The notes: a model not told the origin generated them from the letters alone. A DNA stretch of 64,000 nucleotides from Levilinea saccharolytica (GCF_001306035.1 NZ_LGCM01000029.1:56042-120041), one strand, 5' to 3'. Counted from the stretch's first letter, positions 1 to 9,119 are shown. Made by a program: numbers and translations.

Positions 1-818
1 CCCTCAATCTTCACCCCCATGCGCCAGGGCTGGCCTGCAGCCGCCTGTTCCAAATGCACATGAATGGAATCATCCTCCCATTCCTGATCGGTCAGCATCA
101 GCTCGCCTCCCGCCAAAACGGTCAGTCGCGCGCCGCCCGTGCCAAGGGTCAAGACGTGCTGTTTCGTGTTCAGTTCCGAATGTTGATTGCCAAAGCTCAA
201 GTAAATTACATGGTCGTCGCTGTCCAACAGAACCTCAGCGTTGAACTCCGGCAGCAGATGCACTCTCACATCCCCGCCCGCACGCAGGGTCACGGCGGAA
301 GCGGCGCACTGCGTGGGTGAAATCACCAGATCACCGCCGCAGCGCAAATCGCCCCCCAAACCCACCCGGCGCAAATGCGCTTCCCCACCTACTTTTGGAG
401 CGGTCAAGGCACCGATTTCGTCGCAGATCAAATCACCGCCCACCTTGCCCAACATCAGGCTTCCGCGCACCTTACGCGCCTTCACCTCTCCGCTGACCTG
501 TTCTACCCACAGATTGTCCGCCCCGTCCACAGTCAAATCACCGGATAGGCGCTCCATCTTCAGGTCGCAGCCCGCCCCGTGCACGTTCACGTCACCCGAG
601 GCGCGCTCCACTGTCACCTGCCCTTTGGCCGAAAGCTCAGCCCGCAGGTCGCCGCTGCACACCACCACCACCTGCCCTTCCATCTGCTCCACACGGAAAT
701 CACCGCGCCCGCCGTGCAACGTCAGGCCATCCGAACTGCCCCCCTCCAAAATCAAATCACCCGACACACGCAAATACACTTTTTGCGATTCATTGACAGG
801 AACGGATTGGACCACCAT
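1..818 (-). CDS. Beta-solenoid/DUF4097-like repeat protein, 3' end cut by window edge
   Basis: An uninterrupted minus-strand frame runs from an ATG at 818 off the left edge (at least 272 residues). The protein is built from short degenerate repeats with the pattern SGDL/GGDL (for example VSGDLIL, CSGDLRAEL, ASGDVNVHG, LSGDLTVDG, VSGEVKA, VGGDLIC), each alternating with about 20 residues. This is typical of right-handed beta-helix stacks such as the DUF4097/adhesin-like family. No signal peptide or membrane segment is visible at the N-terminus, so it is probably cytoplasmic. The start is supported by GGAG about 8 bases upstream and by a near-consensus promoter at 891-918. The molecular function is not known; proteins of this type often sit next to anti-sigma or envelope-stress genes, but the downstream neighbour is outside the window. 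Confidence 0.75.
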   Translation of the reverse strand, partial: MVVQSVPVNESQKVYLRVSGDLILEGGSSDGLTLHGGRGDFRVEQMEGQVVVVCSGDLRAELSAKGQVTVERASGDVNVHGAGCDLKMERLSGDLTVDGADNLWVEQVSGEVKARKVRGSLMLGKVGGDLICDEIGALTAPKVGGEAHLRRVGLGGDLRCGGDLVISPTQCAASAVTLRAGGDVRVHLLPEFNAEVLLDSDDHVIYLSFGNQHSELNTKQHVLTLGTGGARLTVLAGGELMLTDQEWEDDSIHVHLEQAAAGQPWRMGVKIE

Positions 819-890
819 AGGGGTATCTCCTTTAGGAATTCTTACAGCTGCGTCTACAAAGTTAAAGCGCCGCTTTTGATTTACAAACAA

Positions 891-918
891 ATCATAGCAC
901 GAATTTTATAAATGTCAA
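891..918 (-). promoter_or_regulatory. Sigma-70 type promoter, extended -10, for the DUF4097-like gene
   Basis: On the minus strand TTGACA (913-918) is followed after 16 bases by TATGAT (891-896), with TG one base upstream of the -10 (extended -10). It lies in the most AT-rich stretch of the region (880-965). The predicted start of transcription is near 884, giving a leader of about 65 bases before the ATG at 818. Confidence 0.8.
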
Positions 919-1028
919 TATATTATTTTCATTATTTTATTATTCAATTGATGAATTTTAGATTTCTTGACCATTTCACCCTTTTTACAAGGCGGAACAT
1001 TCTCTATCCAATCGGTGATATTCCGCAG

Positions 1029-1057
1029 TTGGCTGATCCCCCAAAATCTGCTAGACT
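1029..1057 (+). promoter_or_regulatory. Promoter of the tryptophanase operon
   Basis: TTGGCT (1029-1034), a 17-base spacer and TAGACT (1052-1057) precede the tryptophanase gene. The ATG at 1092 is preceded by GGAGG, and the predicted leader is about 28 bases. It has no room for the long tnaC leader peptide of enterobacteria, so tryptophan-induced antitermination of that kind is not expected. Confidence 0.6.
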
Positions 1058-1091
1058 GTAACTGCTTTCATCCCCCCTGGAGGATCCCCCT

Positions 1092-2471
1092 ATGCCCTAT
1101 TACCCCCCTGAACCGTTCCGTATCAAAATGGTGGAACCCATTCGTCTGATTTCCCCCGAAGCGCGTCAGGCCGCCATGCAGGCGGCTGGGCACAACCTGT
1201 TTGCCCTGCGGGCTGAGGATGTGTTCATTGACCTGCTCACCGATTCCGGCACGGGCGCCATGAGCCAGGCGCAGTGGGCCGCCATCATGCAGGGCGATGA
1301 ATCCTACGCCGGCGCTCGTTCCTATTACCGCTTAGCTGAGGTCATGCAGGATATTTTTGGTTTTGAATTCTTCGTCCCCACCCATCAGGGCCGCGCCGCC
1401 GAAAACATTCTCACCGCCCTGCTGGTCAAGCCCGGCCTGCACATCCCTTCGAACATGCACTTCGACACCACCGAGGGCAACATCCGCGCCCGCGGAGGCC
1501 GCCCTGTCAATCTGGTGATTGATGAAGCCTTCGACCCCACCTCCACCCACCCCTTCAAAGGCAATATGGATCTGGCCAAGCTGCGCGCTTTCATCGAAAG
1601 CGTCGGCCCCAGCCAAATCCCCTTTGGCACCATGACCATCACCAACAACGCCGGCGGCGGGCAGCCGGTTTCTCTCGAAAATCTGCGCGCGGTCGCGGCC
1701 ATCTACCGCGAATATCACATCCCCTTCTTCATTGACTGCTGCCGCTATGCTGAAAATGCTTATTTCATCAAGCTGCGCGAGCCGGGGTATGCCCAAAAAT
1801 CCACCCTGGAAATCGCCCGCGAGACCTTTGCCCTGGCCGACGGCGCTTTCATGAGCGCCAAAAAAGACGGTCTGGTCAACATCGGCGGCTTCCTGGCTGT
1901 GCGCGACCCCAAGCTCCACCAGGAAATCTGCAACCAGCTCATCCTGCGCGAAGGCTTCCCCACCTACGGCGGCCTGGCCGGGCGCGATCTGGACGCCCTG
2001 GCCGTGGGGCTGCGTGAGGGTCTGGAAGAATCCTACCTGGCCTACCGCCTGACCCAAACCGCTTATCTGGCGGCCTGCCTGCGCGACCGGGGCATCCCCT
2101 TTGTGGAACCCCCCGGCGGCCACGCCATCTATCTGGACGCCGGAAGGCTGCTGCCCCACATCCCCCACGCCGAATTCCCCGGGCAGGCCCTGGGCGCGGC
2201 CCTCTATCTGGAAGGCGGCATCCGCGGCGTGGAAATCGGTTCGGTCATGTTCGCCTACCCCCACCCCGACAGCGGCGAATGGGTCTACCCCAAGCTGGAG
2301 CTGGTGCGTCTGGCTCTGCCGCGGCGAGTCTACACCCAATCACACCTCGATTACGTGGCCAATGTGTGCTGCAAGCTGGCCGAAAAAAGCAGTCAGCTGC
2401 GCGGCTACCGCCTCACCTACCAGGCCCCCCTCATGCGCCATTTCACCGCCCGCTTCGAGCCGCTGGCATGA
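1092..2471 (+). CDS. tnaA: Tryptophanase (beta-eliminating lyase, PLP-dependent)
   Basis: This 459-residue protein of the tryptophanase/tyrosine phenol-lyase family cleaves an aromatic amino acid to the ring compound, pyruvate and ammonia. It covers the full family length (456-471). The PLP lysine is the second Lys of [12 protein letters not shown] (Lys258). DSGT (51-54), GDESYAG with its conserved Tyr, and THQGR are present. At the position where tyrosine phenol-lyase has the phenol-binding Arg (context MERG), this protein reads VEIGS as in tryptophanases, so tryptophan is the more likely substrate (inference from family knowledge). SD GGAGG precedes the ATG. Its stop overlaps the next start by 4 bases, so the two genes are probably co-translated. 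Indole production would follow if the call is right. Confidence 0.85.
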   Translation: MPYYPPEPFRIKMVEPIRLISPEARQAAMQAAGHNLFALRAEDVFIDLLTDSGTGAMSQAQWAAIMQGDESYAGARSYYRLAEVMQDIFGFEFFVPTHQGRAAENILTALLVKPGLHIPSNMHFDTTEGNIRARGGRPVNLVIDEAFDPTSTHPFKGNMDLAKLRAFIESVGPSQIPFGTMTITNNAGGGQPVSLENLRAVAAIYREYHIPFFIDCCRYAENAYFIKLREPGYAQKSTLEIARETFALADGAFMSAKKDGLVNIGGFLAVRDPKLHQEICNQLILREGFPTYGGLAGRDLDALAVGLREGLEESYLAYRLTQTAYLAACLRDRGIPFVEPPGGHAIYLDAGRLLPHIPHAEFPGQALGAALYLEGGIRGVEIGSVMFAYPHPDSGEWVYPKLELVRLALPRRVYTQSHLDYVANVCCKLAEKSSQLRGYRLTYQAPLMRHFTARFEPLA

Positions 2472-2908
2472 AAGCTCGTTTGCTCACCAGCACCGTCATC
2501 CTTTTGGTGGTGGCGGTGCTGGTCATTGTGCTCCAGTCCCTGGGTCAGGGGCAAAACCGCGTATTTGAAGGCGAGGATCGCGCGGCGATCCTCGCCTATG
2601 CCCAGCCCGCCAGCCAGGCGTTAATTGAAGCTTTAGATCAGGGAGATTTTGAGGCGTTTTCCGCCAATTTTGGCCGCAAGATGGAACGCCAGTTCACCCA
2701 GGCCGATTTCGACGCGCTGCGGGCTTCTCTGGCCCCTCTGGGGGGCTATCAGGATTTCGCCGTGCAGCAGGTGGAGTTCTACAACGGCTACATCATCACC
2801 ACCTGTCATGTTAACTATGCGCAAGGCGCTGCGGATTTTAAGATCATCCTCTCCCCCAAGAAAACGCACACCCTCGAAGGCGTTTCGGTGCGCCTGCCCA
2901 CGCCCTGA
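2468..2908 (+). CDS. Small exported DUF3887-like protein
   Basis: This 146-residue protein has a hydrophobic N-terminus ([17 protein letters not shown], about residues 7-23) that acts as a signal anchor or signal peptide. A small alpha+beta domain follows, with a region around [16 protein letters not shown] that resembles DUF3887/NTF2-like domains. The ATG overlaps the tryptophanase stop (ATGA), which fixes the start and suggests translational coupling. Residues 35-43 are encoded by a perfect 12-base inverted repeat (2570-2596). The function is unknown. It is probably extracytoplasmic, and the link to tryptophan catabolism is only positional. Confidence 0.7.
   Translation: MKARLLTSTVILLVVAVLVIVLQSLGQGQNRVFEGEDRAAILAYAQPASQALIEALDQGDFEAFSANFGRKMERQFTQADFDALRASLAPLGGYQDFAVQQVEFYNGYIITTCHVNYAQGAADFKIILSPKKTHTLEGVSVRLPTP
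2570..2596 (+). repeat. Perfect 12-bp inverted repeat inside a coding region
   Basis: GGCGAGGATCGC (2570-2581) and its exact complement (2585-2596) flank a 3-base loop inside the DUF3887-like gene. No T tract follows. It would form a very stable mRNA hairpin about 100 bases downstream of the coupled start codon. Confidence 0.8.
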
Positions 2909-2929
2909 GGCCGTGCGAGGACTGTCCCC

Positions 2930-3805
2930 GTGAAAATTGTCGAAGTTCAGGCGCGCACCGTCCTTAACCCCATCCGTCAACCCGATCCCCTTTTCGGCCT
3001 GCGCTATACCCTGAATCTGTACCGCGGCTGCCAGCATCACTGCATCTACTGCGATTCGCGCAGCGCCTGCTACAACATCGCCGATTTTGACGGCGAAATT
3101 CAGGTTAAAACCAACGCCCCGCAGCTTCTCGACCAGGAACTGGCCCGCAAGCGCACCCGCGGAACCATCGGCACCGGCTCCATGAACGACCCCTACATGC
3201 CCCTGGAAACGCATTACCGCCTCACCCGCGCCGCCCTGCAGGTCATCGCCCGGCGCGGCTTCCCCGTCCACGTGCTCACCAAAAGCGACCTGGTGCTGCA
3301 AGACCTGCCCCTCTTGCAGGAGATTCACAAGGTGTATGCCGCCGTCACCTTCACCATCACCACCCCCGCCGATGATCTGGCCGCGCGCATCGAGCCTGCT
3401 GCGCCGCCCCCCACGCGCCGCTTTCAGGCTGTGGAAACCCTGGCCAGCGCCGGCCTGTATACCGGCATCGCCCTCATGCCGGCCCTGCCGTGGATTACCG
3501 ACCGCTGGGAAGACCTCCGCGAGCTGATTCGCCGGGCGGCCGGGTGCGGCGCCCAATACATCCTGCCGCTCATGGCCCTCACCCTGCGCGACCGCCAGCG
3601 CGAGCATTACTACGCCCAGCTCGACCAGCATTTCCCAGGCCTGCGCAGCCGCTACGAACGCCAGTACGGCCAGCGCTACACCGCCTGGGCGCCGCACAGC
3701 CGCGAATTGTTTCACAAAATTGGGGATTTTTGCAGCCAGTTGGGCCTCGCGTGTCAAATCACCCCCTACCAACCCGCCGCGCCGGCCCAACCAGCTTTGT
3801 TCTAA
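2930..3805 (+). CDS. SPL-family radical SAM protein
   Basis: This 291-residue protein of the SplB/Rv2578c group (COG1533) has the cluster-binding motif CX3CX2C at Cys34, Cys38 and Cys41 within YRGCQHHCIYCDSR. Radical SAM enzymes of this group bind a [4Fe-4S] cluster and S-adenosylmethionine. The later motif GTGSMNDPYMPLE and the terminal TIM-barrel-like half agree with the family. True spore photoproduct lyases have an additional conserved Cys near the C-terminus and occur in spore formers; nothing here suggests sporulation, so the substrate is unknown. The start is GTG with GAGGA upstream. It follows the DUF3887-like gene by 21 bases and converges with the MazG gene (19-base gap). Confidence 0.8.
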   Translation: MKIVEVQARTVLNPIRQPDPLFGLRYTLNLYRGCQHHCIYCDSRSACYNIADFDGEIQVKTNAPQLLDQELARKRTRGTIGTGSMNDPYMPLETHYRLTRAALQVIARRGFPVHVLTKSDLVLQDLPLLQEIHKVYAAVTFTITTPADDLAARIEPAAPPPTRRFQAVETLASAGLYTGIALMPALPWITDRWEDLRELIRRAAGCGAQYILPLMALTLRDRQREHYYAQLDQHFPGLRSRYERQYGQRYTAWAPHSRELFHKIGDFCSQLGLACQITPYQPAAPAQPALF

Positions 3806-3824
3806 TCCGTCTGCCCGCCCGCCG

Positions 3825-5297
3825 TCATTCCAGGCGCTTGGCCTCATCCCACCAGGCGTCCATCTCCGCCAGGGTCATCTCAGCCAGAGAGCGCCCAGCT
3901 TCGCGTGCCCGCTTTTCAATGTGCGCAAAACGCTGCCGGAAACGGCGGTTGGTTTGCCGCAGGGCATTTTCGGGGTCCACCTTGTACCAGCGCGCCAGAT
4001 TCACCACCGCAAAGAGCAGATCCCCCAACTCCCCTTCGCGCTCCTCTTCCGGCGCGTTCAGCACCTCTTCCAGCTCCTCGCGCACCTTGGCCACCACGGG
4101 GTCAATCGTTTCCCAATCAAAGCCCACCCGCGCCGCGCGATCTTGAATCTCGTGCGCCAAATTTAAGCCTGGCAAGGCCTGGGGCAGTCCGTCCAGCAGG
4201 CCCTTGGTTTCGGCGGTGCCGTTGGCGGCCCGCTCGGCCTCTTTGATCTTCTCCCAATTGCTCAGCACCTCGCCCACCCCCTCCACAGCGGTTTCACCGA
4301 ACACATGCGGATGGCGGCGAATGATCTTTTCGGAAATGCTGCGAATCACCTCAGCCATGCTGAATTCGCCGTACTCGCTGCCAATTTGCGCATGCAGCAC
4401 AATCTGCAGCAGCAGATCGCCGAATTCCTCACACATCTCTTGAGGGTCATCGTTGTCAATGGCTTCCAAAGTCTCATAGGTCTCTTGCAGCAGGTGCGAC
4501 CGCAGAGTCTGGTGGGTCTGCTTTTGATCCCAGGGGCAGCCGTCTGGCGCGCGCAGGCGGGCGATGATATCCTGAAAGCCCTCAAAACTGGTATTCGCTT
4601 CCAGCGGCGGCACATACAGCGAGGTCAGCAGGCCCACATAGGCGCTGCGGTCAATCTCGTACAGGGGCAAATCTTCCACCTTTTGGCGCGGGCTGCCCGC
4701 CGCGTGCACCAGCCGCACCGGGTGCGTATCGGGGTACACCGCGCTCAGGGTCAGCTTCACCTCCGCCGCCACCTGGCGCGAATAAATCTGCGCCACCAGG
4801 GCCGGGGTGTCGGGCGGGAAACCGGGCATGTGCGCCGGGCCCAATTCCAAAGCGTCCACCAGGGCCAGCCGCGGGTAAGGATCCAGCTCCAAGGCCGTGA
4901 AGGTCGGTTCCAAAAAGCTCACCCCTTCCACCACGCGCACTTCCAGGCCCTGCTCACGGGCGCGCCGCGCGATCTCTGGGCTGGTGGCCTCGGCCACGTA
5001 AGGGTGCCCCGGCACAGCGTAAGTCACGCCGCCCGGCTGTTGGCCCAAGCGCAGCACCGCTTCCACAATGCCCGCGTACACCTGTTCAAAGGCCTCACCC
5101 TGGTCGTAGAGATCGTCAAAGGAAACCACCTCCAGCCCTTCCGGGAAGCCCGCCACGGTGGGATGGTGGCGCGTGCGCACATACACCCGCGGGATCTGGC
5201 ACAGCCAATCCCACGCTTCGCGCGTCAGCAGGTTGGCCTCGCCTGGGCCTAACCCCACAATGACAATCCCGCCGTTTTGCATCCAGCTTTGATCCAT
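3825..5297 (-). CDS. mazG: Tetrapyrrole methylase-MazG fusion (YabN type), nucleoside triphosphate pyrophosphohydrolase
   Basis: The 490-residue protein has two parts. Residues 1-230 form a SAM-dependent tetrapyrrole (corrin/porphyrin) methylase-like domain (VIVGLGPGEANLL near the start, YAVPGHPYVAE). The second part is a complete two-lobe MazG. Lobe one has LLQETYETLEAID followed by CEEFGDLL, the metal-binding ExxE...ExxD pattern; lobe two has REELEEV...GELGDLL. MazG hydrolyses NTPs and dNTPs to monophosphates and diphosphate and serves housecleaning or (p)ppGpp-linked stress roles. The methylase half of YabN proteins has no proven activity. An upstream ATG at 5324 is possible, but GGAGGAG lies 4 bases before the ATG at 5297, so this start was chosen. 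Confidence 0.88.
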   Translation of the reverse strand: MDQSWMQNGGIVIVGLGPGEANLLTREAWDWLCQIPRVYVRTRHHPTVAGFPEGLEVVSFDDLYDQGEAFEQVYAGIVEAVLRLGQQPGGVTYAVPGHPYVAEATSPEIARRAREQGLEVRVVEGVSFLEPTFTALELDPYPRLALVDALELGPAHMPGFPPDTPALVAQIYSRQVAAEVKLTLSAVYPDTHPVRLVHAAGSPRQKVEDLPLYEIDRSAYVGLLTSLYVPPLEANTSFEGFQDIIARLRAPDGCPWDQKQTHQTLRSHLLQETYETLEAIDNDDPQEMCEEFGDLLLQIVLHAQIGSEYGEFSMAEVIRSISEKIIRRHPHVFGETAVEGVGEVLSNWEKIKEAERAANGTAETKGLLDGLPQALPGLNLAHEIQDRAARVGFDWETIDPVVAKVREELEEVLNAPEEEREGELGDLLFAVVNLARWYKVDPENALRQTNRRFRQRFAHIEKRAREAGRSLAEMTLAEMDAWWDEAKRLE

Positions 5298-5360
5298 GTC
5301 TCCTCCGCGCACATCCTGCCCCATCGGATCTTTTTGAGATGAGGGCTATAAACAAAACCA

Positions 5361-5394
5361 TGCGTTTCGGCAGACGAGAATCTGCCGAAACGCA
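5361..5394 (-). terminator. Intrinsic terminator of the ribosomal protein block
   Basis: A 14-bp perfect stem (5361-5374 with 5381-5394, 6-base loop) lies just after the rpsI stop. On the minus strand it is followed by TGGTTTTGTTTAT. It marks the 3' end of the long block that begins at rpoB. Confidence 0.85.
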
Positions 5395-5422
5395 CGTGAA
5401 ATTCCGGAAACAAACCGGAGAT

Positions 5423-5818
5423 CTAACGCTTGGTGTAGGTCGGGGCCTTGCGGGCGCGCTTGAGACCTGGCTTCTTGCGTTCCTTGATGCGCGGGTCGCG
5501 CGTCAGGAAACCGCCCTTGCGCATGGCAGAGGAAAGCTCAGGGTTCATCTTCAGCAGCGCACGGGCCAAACCCAGCTTCACCGAATCGGTCTGGCCAGTC
5601 ACCCCACCGCCCATCACCTTCACGGTGATGTCGCAGGTGGCGCGGTCCATCCCAGCAGCAACCATGGGGCCTAAGATCGATTCAATGTCGCCCATGCGGG
5701 TGAAATATTCTTCCACGGTCTTATCGTTGACCGTGAACACACCCGACCCGCTCATCACACGCACACGCGCCGAGCTTTCTTTGCGGCGGCCAATGCCCTC
5801 AAAATACTGAACGGTCAT
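5423..5818 (-). CDS. rpsI: 30S ribosomal protein S9
   Basis: 131 residues, normal length. FEGIGRRKESSARVR at the N-terminus and the basic tail RARKAPTYTKR, which reaches the P-site tRNA in S9, identify it. The ATG at 5818 has AAGGAG about 9 bases upstream; a longer frame back to 5875 lacks S9 similarity. It follows rplM by 13 bases, the usual L13-S9 pair, and is the last gene before the terminator at 5361-5394. Confidence 0.97.
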   Translation of the reverse strand: MTVQYFEGIGRRKESSARVRVMSGSGVFTVNDKTVEEYFTRMGDIESILGPMVAAGMDRATCDITVKVMGGGVTGQTDSVKLGLARALLKMNPELSSAMRKGGFLTRDPRIKERKKPGLKRARKAPTYTKR

Positions 5819-5831
5819 CTCTACAACTCCT

Positions 5832-6263
5832 TTACGCAACCGGCTTAGGGTTCTGGGCCTGGTGAGGATGCTCACTTCCGCCGTACACTTTTAACCGCTT
5901 GATAATGTGGCGGCCAAACTTATTGTGCGGCAGCATCCCCCACACGGCGCGGCGAATCACCCGGTCGGGATACTTCGCCAGCATATCCCGCAGCGAAGTG
6001 GTGGTTAACCCGCCGGGATAGCCAGAGTGCCTGTGATAATTCTTGGTCGTCAAACGTTTCGGGGTCAGCCCCAGCGCGCTGGCGTTCACAACCACCACAA
6101 AGTCGCCCATATCCACGCCAGGCGTGAAGGTCGGCTTGTGTTTTCCCATCAGATACATCGCAATCGTCGTCGCTAAACGGCCCAGTCCCTGTCCGCTGGC
6201 ATCCACCAGCAGCCATTCCTGTTCCGCCGCGCCCTTAATGACGTAGGTCTTTTCCACAGTCAT
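5832..6263 (-). CDS. rplM: 50S ribosomal protein L13
   Basis: 143 residues, the standard length. WLLVDASGQGLGRLA, GKHKPTF and the loop KNYHRHSGYPGGL are L13 hallmarks. The ATG at 6263 sits directly behind GGAGAGG. A GTG at 6290 that overlaps the truA stop (GTGA) would add nine residues and cannot be excluded as a coupled start. It is transcribed with truA upstream and rpsI downstream. Confidence 0.96.
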   Translation of the reverse strand: MTVEKTYVIKGAAEQEWLLVDASGQGLGRLATTIAMYLMGKHKPTFTPGVDMGDFVVVVNASALGLTPKRLTTKNYHRHSGYPGGLTTTSLRDMLAKYPDRVIRRAVWGMLPHNKFGRHIIKRLKVYGGSEHPHQAQNPKPVA

Positions 6264-6286
6264 CCTCTCCAAACATACAAGGATCT

Positions 6287-7045
6287 TCACGCAATCCAGT
6301 CATCTTGCTTCGTGTCATACTCTACCCGGGTCAGCACCAGCCCTTGCGCTGGGGCCAATCCAGGGGTCTGCGGCTGAGCTTGAGTGACGGCCTGGCCCAG
6401 GTTCTCCAGCGAGAGTCGTCCCCCGCCGGCCTGCACCAGCAAAAACACCGTCCGGCGCACCATGTGATACAAAAAGGCGTTGGCCCTAATCTCAAACAGC
6501 AGACCCCCAGGCTGGCGCACCCAATCTGCCTGAAAGACCCTTCGCACGGTGCTGCCTCCGGTCCGGGGCGGGGTTCCGAACGCAGCGAAATCATGGGTCC
6601 CTATCAGCAGATCAGCAGCGGCCTGCAGCCGGTTCAGATCCACTTCCGGCCAAACTCTCCAGGCGTATCGTTCCCGCAAGGGATCGCGCAGCGCCTCACA
6701 AAAAATGTGATATTGGTAGGTGCGGGAGCGGGCATCATAACGCGGGTGAAAATCGTCCCGCGCCGTGCTCGCCGCCCTTGCCGCCACATCCTTCGGAAGC
6801 TTTGCGTTCAGCGCCCGGCATAATGCCTGAGGGTCGTGGCCCCAGTCCAGGTCAAAAGCGATCACCTGTCCCGAAGCGTGTACCCCGGTGTCCGTCCGTC
6901 CGGCTGCCAGCAGGGTATCCTGCTGCCATCCCAGCTCGCGAAGTGCTTTTTCCACTTCAAGCTGAACCGTACGGACTTCTCCCTGGCGCTGAAAGCCTAA
7001 AAAGCCTGTGCCGTCGTAAGCAAGAGTAACTTGGTAACGTGCCAT
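6287..7045 (-). CDS. truA: tRNA pseudouridine(38-40) synthase
   Basis: 252 residues. TruA isomerises uridines 38-40 in the anticodon arm. The catalytic Asp is in GRTDTGVHA (about residue 52). YDGTGFLGFQ at the N-terminus and FLYHMVRR near residue 190 are family motifs. Its place between rplQ (28-base gap) and rplM matches the common rplQ-truA-rplM-rpsI order. Confidence 0.95.
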   Translation of the reverse strand: MARYQVTLAYDGTGFLGFQRQGEVRTVQLEVEKALRELGWQQDTLLAAGRTDTGVHASGQVIAFDLDWGHDPQALCRALNAKLPKDVAARAASTARDDFHPRYDARSRTYQYHIFCEALRDPLRERYAWRVWPEVDLNRLQAAADLLIGTHDFAAFGTPPRTGGSTVRRVFQADWVRQPGGLLFEIRANAFLYHMVRRTVFLLVQAGGGRLSLENLGQAVTQAQPQTPGLAPAQGLVLTRVEYDTKQDDWIA

Positions 7046-7073
7046 TCCAACCCAATCTTACGATTTGGCCGGA

Positions 7074-7451
7074 TTATTCCTCAACCAATTCAATCAGGAC
7101 CATCTCAGCCGCATCACCCAGGCGAGGGACCAGACGATAAATGCGGGTGTACCCGCCGGGACGCTTCGCAAAGCGCGGTCCGATATCGTCAAACAATTTC
7201 TTAACCACTTCGGGATTCGCCAGGCGCGCAGCTGCCAGACGGCGGGCGTTCACCTTGCCCATCTCATCGGCTTTTTCTGCGTTCCGCGCCAGCGTGATCA
7301 TCTTTTCCGCTTCCCCGCGAATGGCCATAGCCTTGGCCCGCGTGGTGCGAATGCGCTCGTGCGTGAACAACTGGCAAATCAGGTTCCGCCGCAAGCTGTT
7401 GCGCTGATCTTTATCTCGGCTTAATTTATAACCAGCAACGTGATGTCGCAT
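7074..7451 (-). CDS. rplQ: 50S ribosomal protein L17
   Basis: 125 residues. MRHHVAGYKLSRDKDQRNSL, the conserved N-terminus after the start, and LICQLFTHERIRTT identify L17, which lines the peptide exit region. It starts 6 bases after rpoA stops, as in alpha operons elsewhere. The length is normal. Confidence 0.97.
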   Translation of the reverse strand: MRHHVAGYKLSRDKDQRNSLRRNLICQLFTHERIRTTRAKAMAIRGEAEKMITLARNAEKADEMGKVNARRLAAARLANPEVVKKLFDDIGPRFAKRPGGYTRIYRLVPRLGDAAEMVLIELVEE

Positions 7452-7457
7452 GTCTGC

Positions 7458-8426
7458 TTACTCCGTCTTTTCTTCCGTGGGCAAAAAGCCCTTTTCTTGC
7501 ATCTTCTGGCGCAGCTCGTCCAGGCTCTTCTCGCCAAAGTTGCGGATGGACATGACTGCCTCATCGCCCTTTTCGAGAAGTTCAAGCACATCGCCCACCG
7601 TGGTGATGCCCGTCCGCTTCAGCGAATTGAACACGCGCACGGAAAGGTCCAGGTTTTCAATGGGCGTCTCTGCCGCCTCGCTCGTCAACCGGCTGCCCGT
7701 GGTTTCCTTCTCCGGGCTAATCACCAGCGTTTCCTCGCTAATGCCAGAGATGAAGCGCAAATGATCAATCAATATTTTCGAGGCTTTGCCCAGGGCTTTT
7801 TCCGGAGCAATCGTGCCATCTGTCCAGATCTCCAGGGTCAAACGGTCGTAGTTCGTGCTCTGCCCCACGCGCGCATTGCTCATCACATTCCAGGAAACAC
7901 GTTTCACCGGGCTGTAGATGGCATCCACCGGCAGTTCGCCAATCGGAAGGCGGTTGCTGCGCTCATTGGCGGGGGAATATCCCCGGCCGCGCTCCACCAC
8001 AAAGTCAATTTCCAGGTTCGTGCTGGCGCTGTCCACAGTGAACAGGTACAGGTCTGGATTGACAATTTCCACTTCCGGCGGCGTCTGAATATCGGCAGCC
8101 GTCACCACGCCCTCGCCGCGCACTTCCAGGTGAAGGTGCGCCGAGTCCACATCGTGGAGCATCATGCGCAGCTGCTTGATTTGCAGCATCACCTGAATCA
8201 CGTCCTCGCGCACACCCGGGATGTCGCTGAACTCATGCAGCACATCCGTGATGCGCACAGAGGTCACCGCCGCCCCCTCCAGAGAGGAGAGCAGCACTCG
8301 CCGCAGCGCGTTCCCAAGGGTTACGCCATACCCACGCTCAAGCGGGGTAATGACAAATTTGCCGTAATTCCTGGCCTCAGCCTCACGCTCCACTTTGGGA
8401 GTTACCATATTACTCAAAGCAATCAC
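7458..8426 (-). CDS. rpoA: RNA polymerase alpha subunit
   Basis: 322 residues with both domains. The N-terminal assembly domain (about 1-235) has ITPLERGYGVTLGNALRRVLL. A flexible linker and the C-terminal domain (about 255-310) follow, with IENLDLSVRVFNSLKR, the helix carrying the Arg that contacts UP elements and activators in E. coli alpha. The gene follows rpsD by 54 bases and leads into rplQ. The C-terminal tail is short and acidic. Confidence 0.97.
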   Translation of the reverse strand: MIALSNMVTPKVEREAEARNYGKFVITPLERGYGVTLGNALRRVLLSSLEGAAVTSVRITDVLHEFSDIPGVREDVIQVMLQIKQLRMMLHDVDSAHLHLEVRGEGVVTAADIQTPPEVEIVNPDLYLFTVDSASTNLEIDFVVERGRGYSPANERSNRLPIGELPVDAIYSPVKRVSWNVMSNARVGQSTNYDRLTLEIWTDGTIAPEKALGKASKILIDHLRFISGISEETLVISPEKETTGSRLTSEAAETPIENLDLSVRVFNSLKRTGITTVGDVLELLEKGDEAVMSIRNFGEKSLDELRQKMQEKGFLPTEEKTE

Positions 8427-8480
8427 TTTACACCTCTTTCCGGATGCACCCTGTGTTACCGCGCCCCGGACTAATGGCGT

Positions 8481-9119
8481 TTAGCGCGAGTAGTACTCAA
8501 CAATCAACTGCTCGTTGAGATTCCCGTCAATTTCGGAACGTTCAGGAATACGTAAAACCCGCCCGCTCAGCGACTTCAGGTCGCGATCCAGCCACAAGGC
8601 GCAATTGCGCTTGGCAGCCAGATCCGGCAGCTCTTTGAAATACACCAGGCCGCGGGAGCTTTCGCGCACCGTGATGATATCGCCCGCTTTCATCAGCATC
8701 GAGGGGATATCCGCGCGGATATTGTTCACCATGAAATGCCCGTGGTTGACCAGTTGGCGCGCCTGCGAGCGGCTTTCAGCGAAGCCCATGCGGTACACCA
8801 CATTGTCCAACCGGGTTTCCAGGGTGTGCAGCAGGTTCAAACCCGTCAAACCCTTGGTACGAATAGCCACGCTGAAGTAGCGGCGGAACTGGCGTTCCAA
8901 CACGCCGTACACCCGGCGGGCTTTCTGTTTCGCGCGCAGCTGGCGCGAATAGTCACTCACACGGTCGCCGCGCGCCATGCGCGCCTTGCCGTGTTCTCCA
9001 GGGGCATAGGCCCGCTTATCAAACCCACATTTGGGAGAAAAGCAGCGCTCGCCCTTGAGGAAAAGTTTTTCACCTTCTCGCCGGCATAGTTTGCACACCG
9101 GCCCAGTATACCTAGCCAT
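8481..9119 (-). CDS. rpsD: 30S ribosomal protein S4 (zinc-binding form)
   Basis: 212 residues. The N-terminus holds four cysteines (CKLC at 9-12, then CFSPKC) spaced as in the zinc-binding S4 type. An S4 RNA-binding domain follows ([29 protein letters not shown]). S4 nucleates 30S assembly and in several bacteria represses its own operon by binding the alpha-operon leader. The likely leader structure here is before rpsK (9607-9645). Confidence 0.97.
   Translation of the reverse strand: MARYTGPVCKLCRREGEKLFLKGERCFSPKCGFDKRAYAPGEHGKARMARGDRVSDYSRQLRAKQKARRVYGVLERQFRRYFSVAIRTKGLTGLNLLHTLETRLDNVVYRMGFAESRSQARQLVNHGHFMVNNIRADIPSMLMKAGDIITVRESSRGLVYFKELPDLAAKRNCALWLDRDLKSLSGRVLRIPERSEIDGNLNEQLIVEYYSR

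Noticed and set aside
241..879. Plus-strand frame of 212 codons at the left edge
   Set aside because: It is antisense to the repeat protein on the minus strand; composition is Ser/Pro/Arg-rich as expected of a shadow frame, and promoter and SD support the minus strand.
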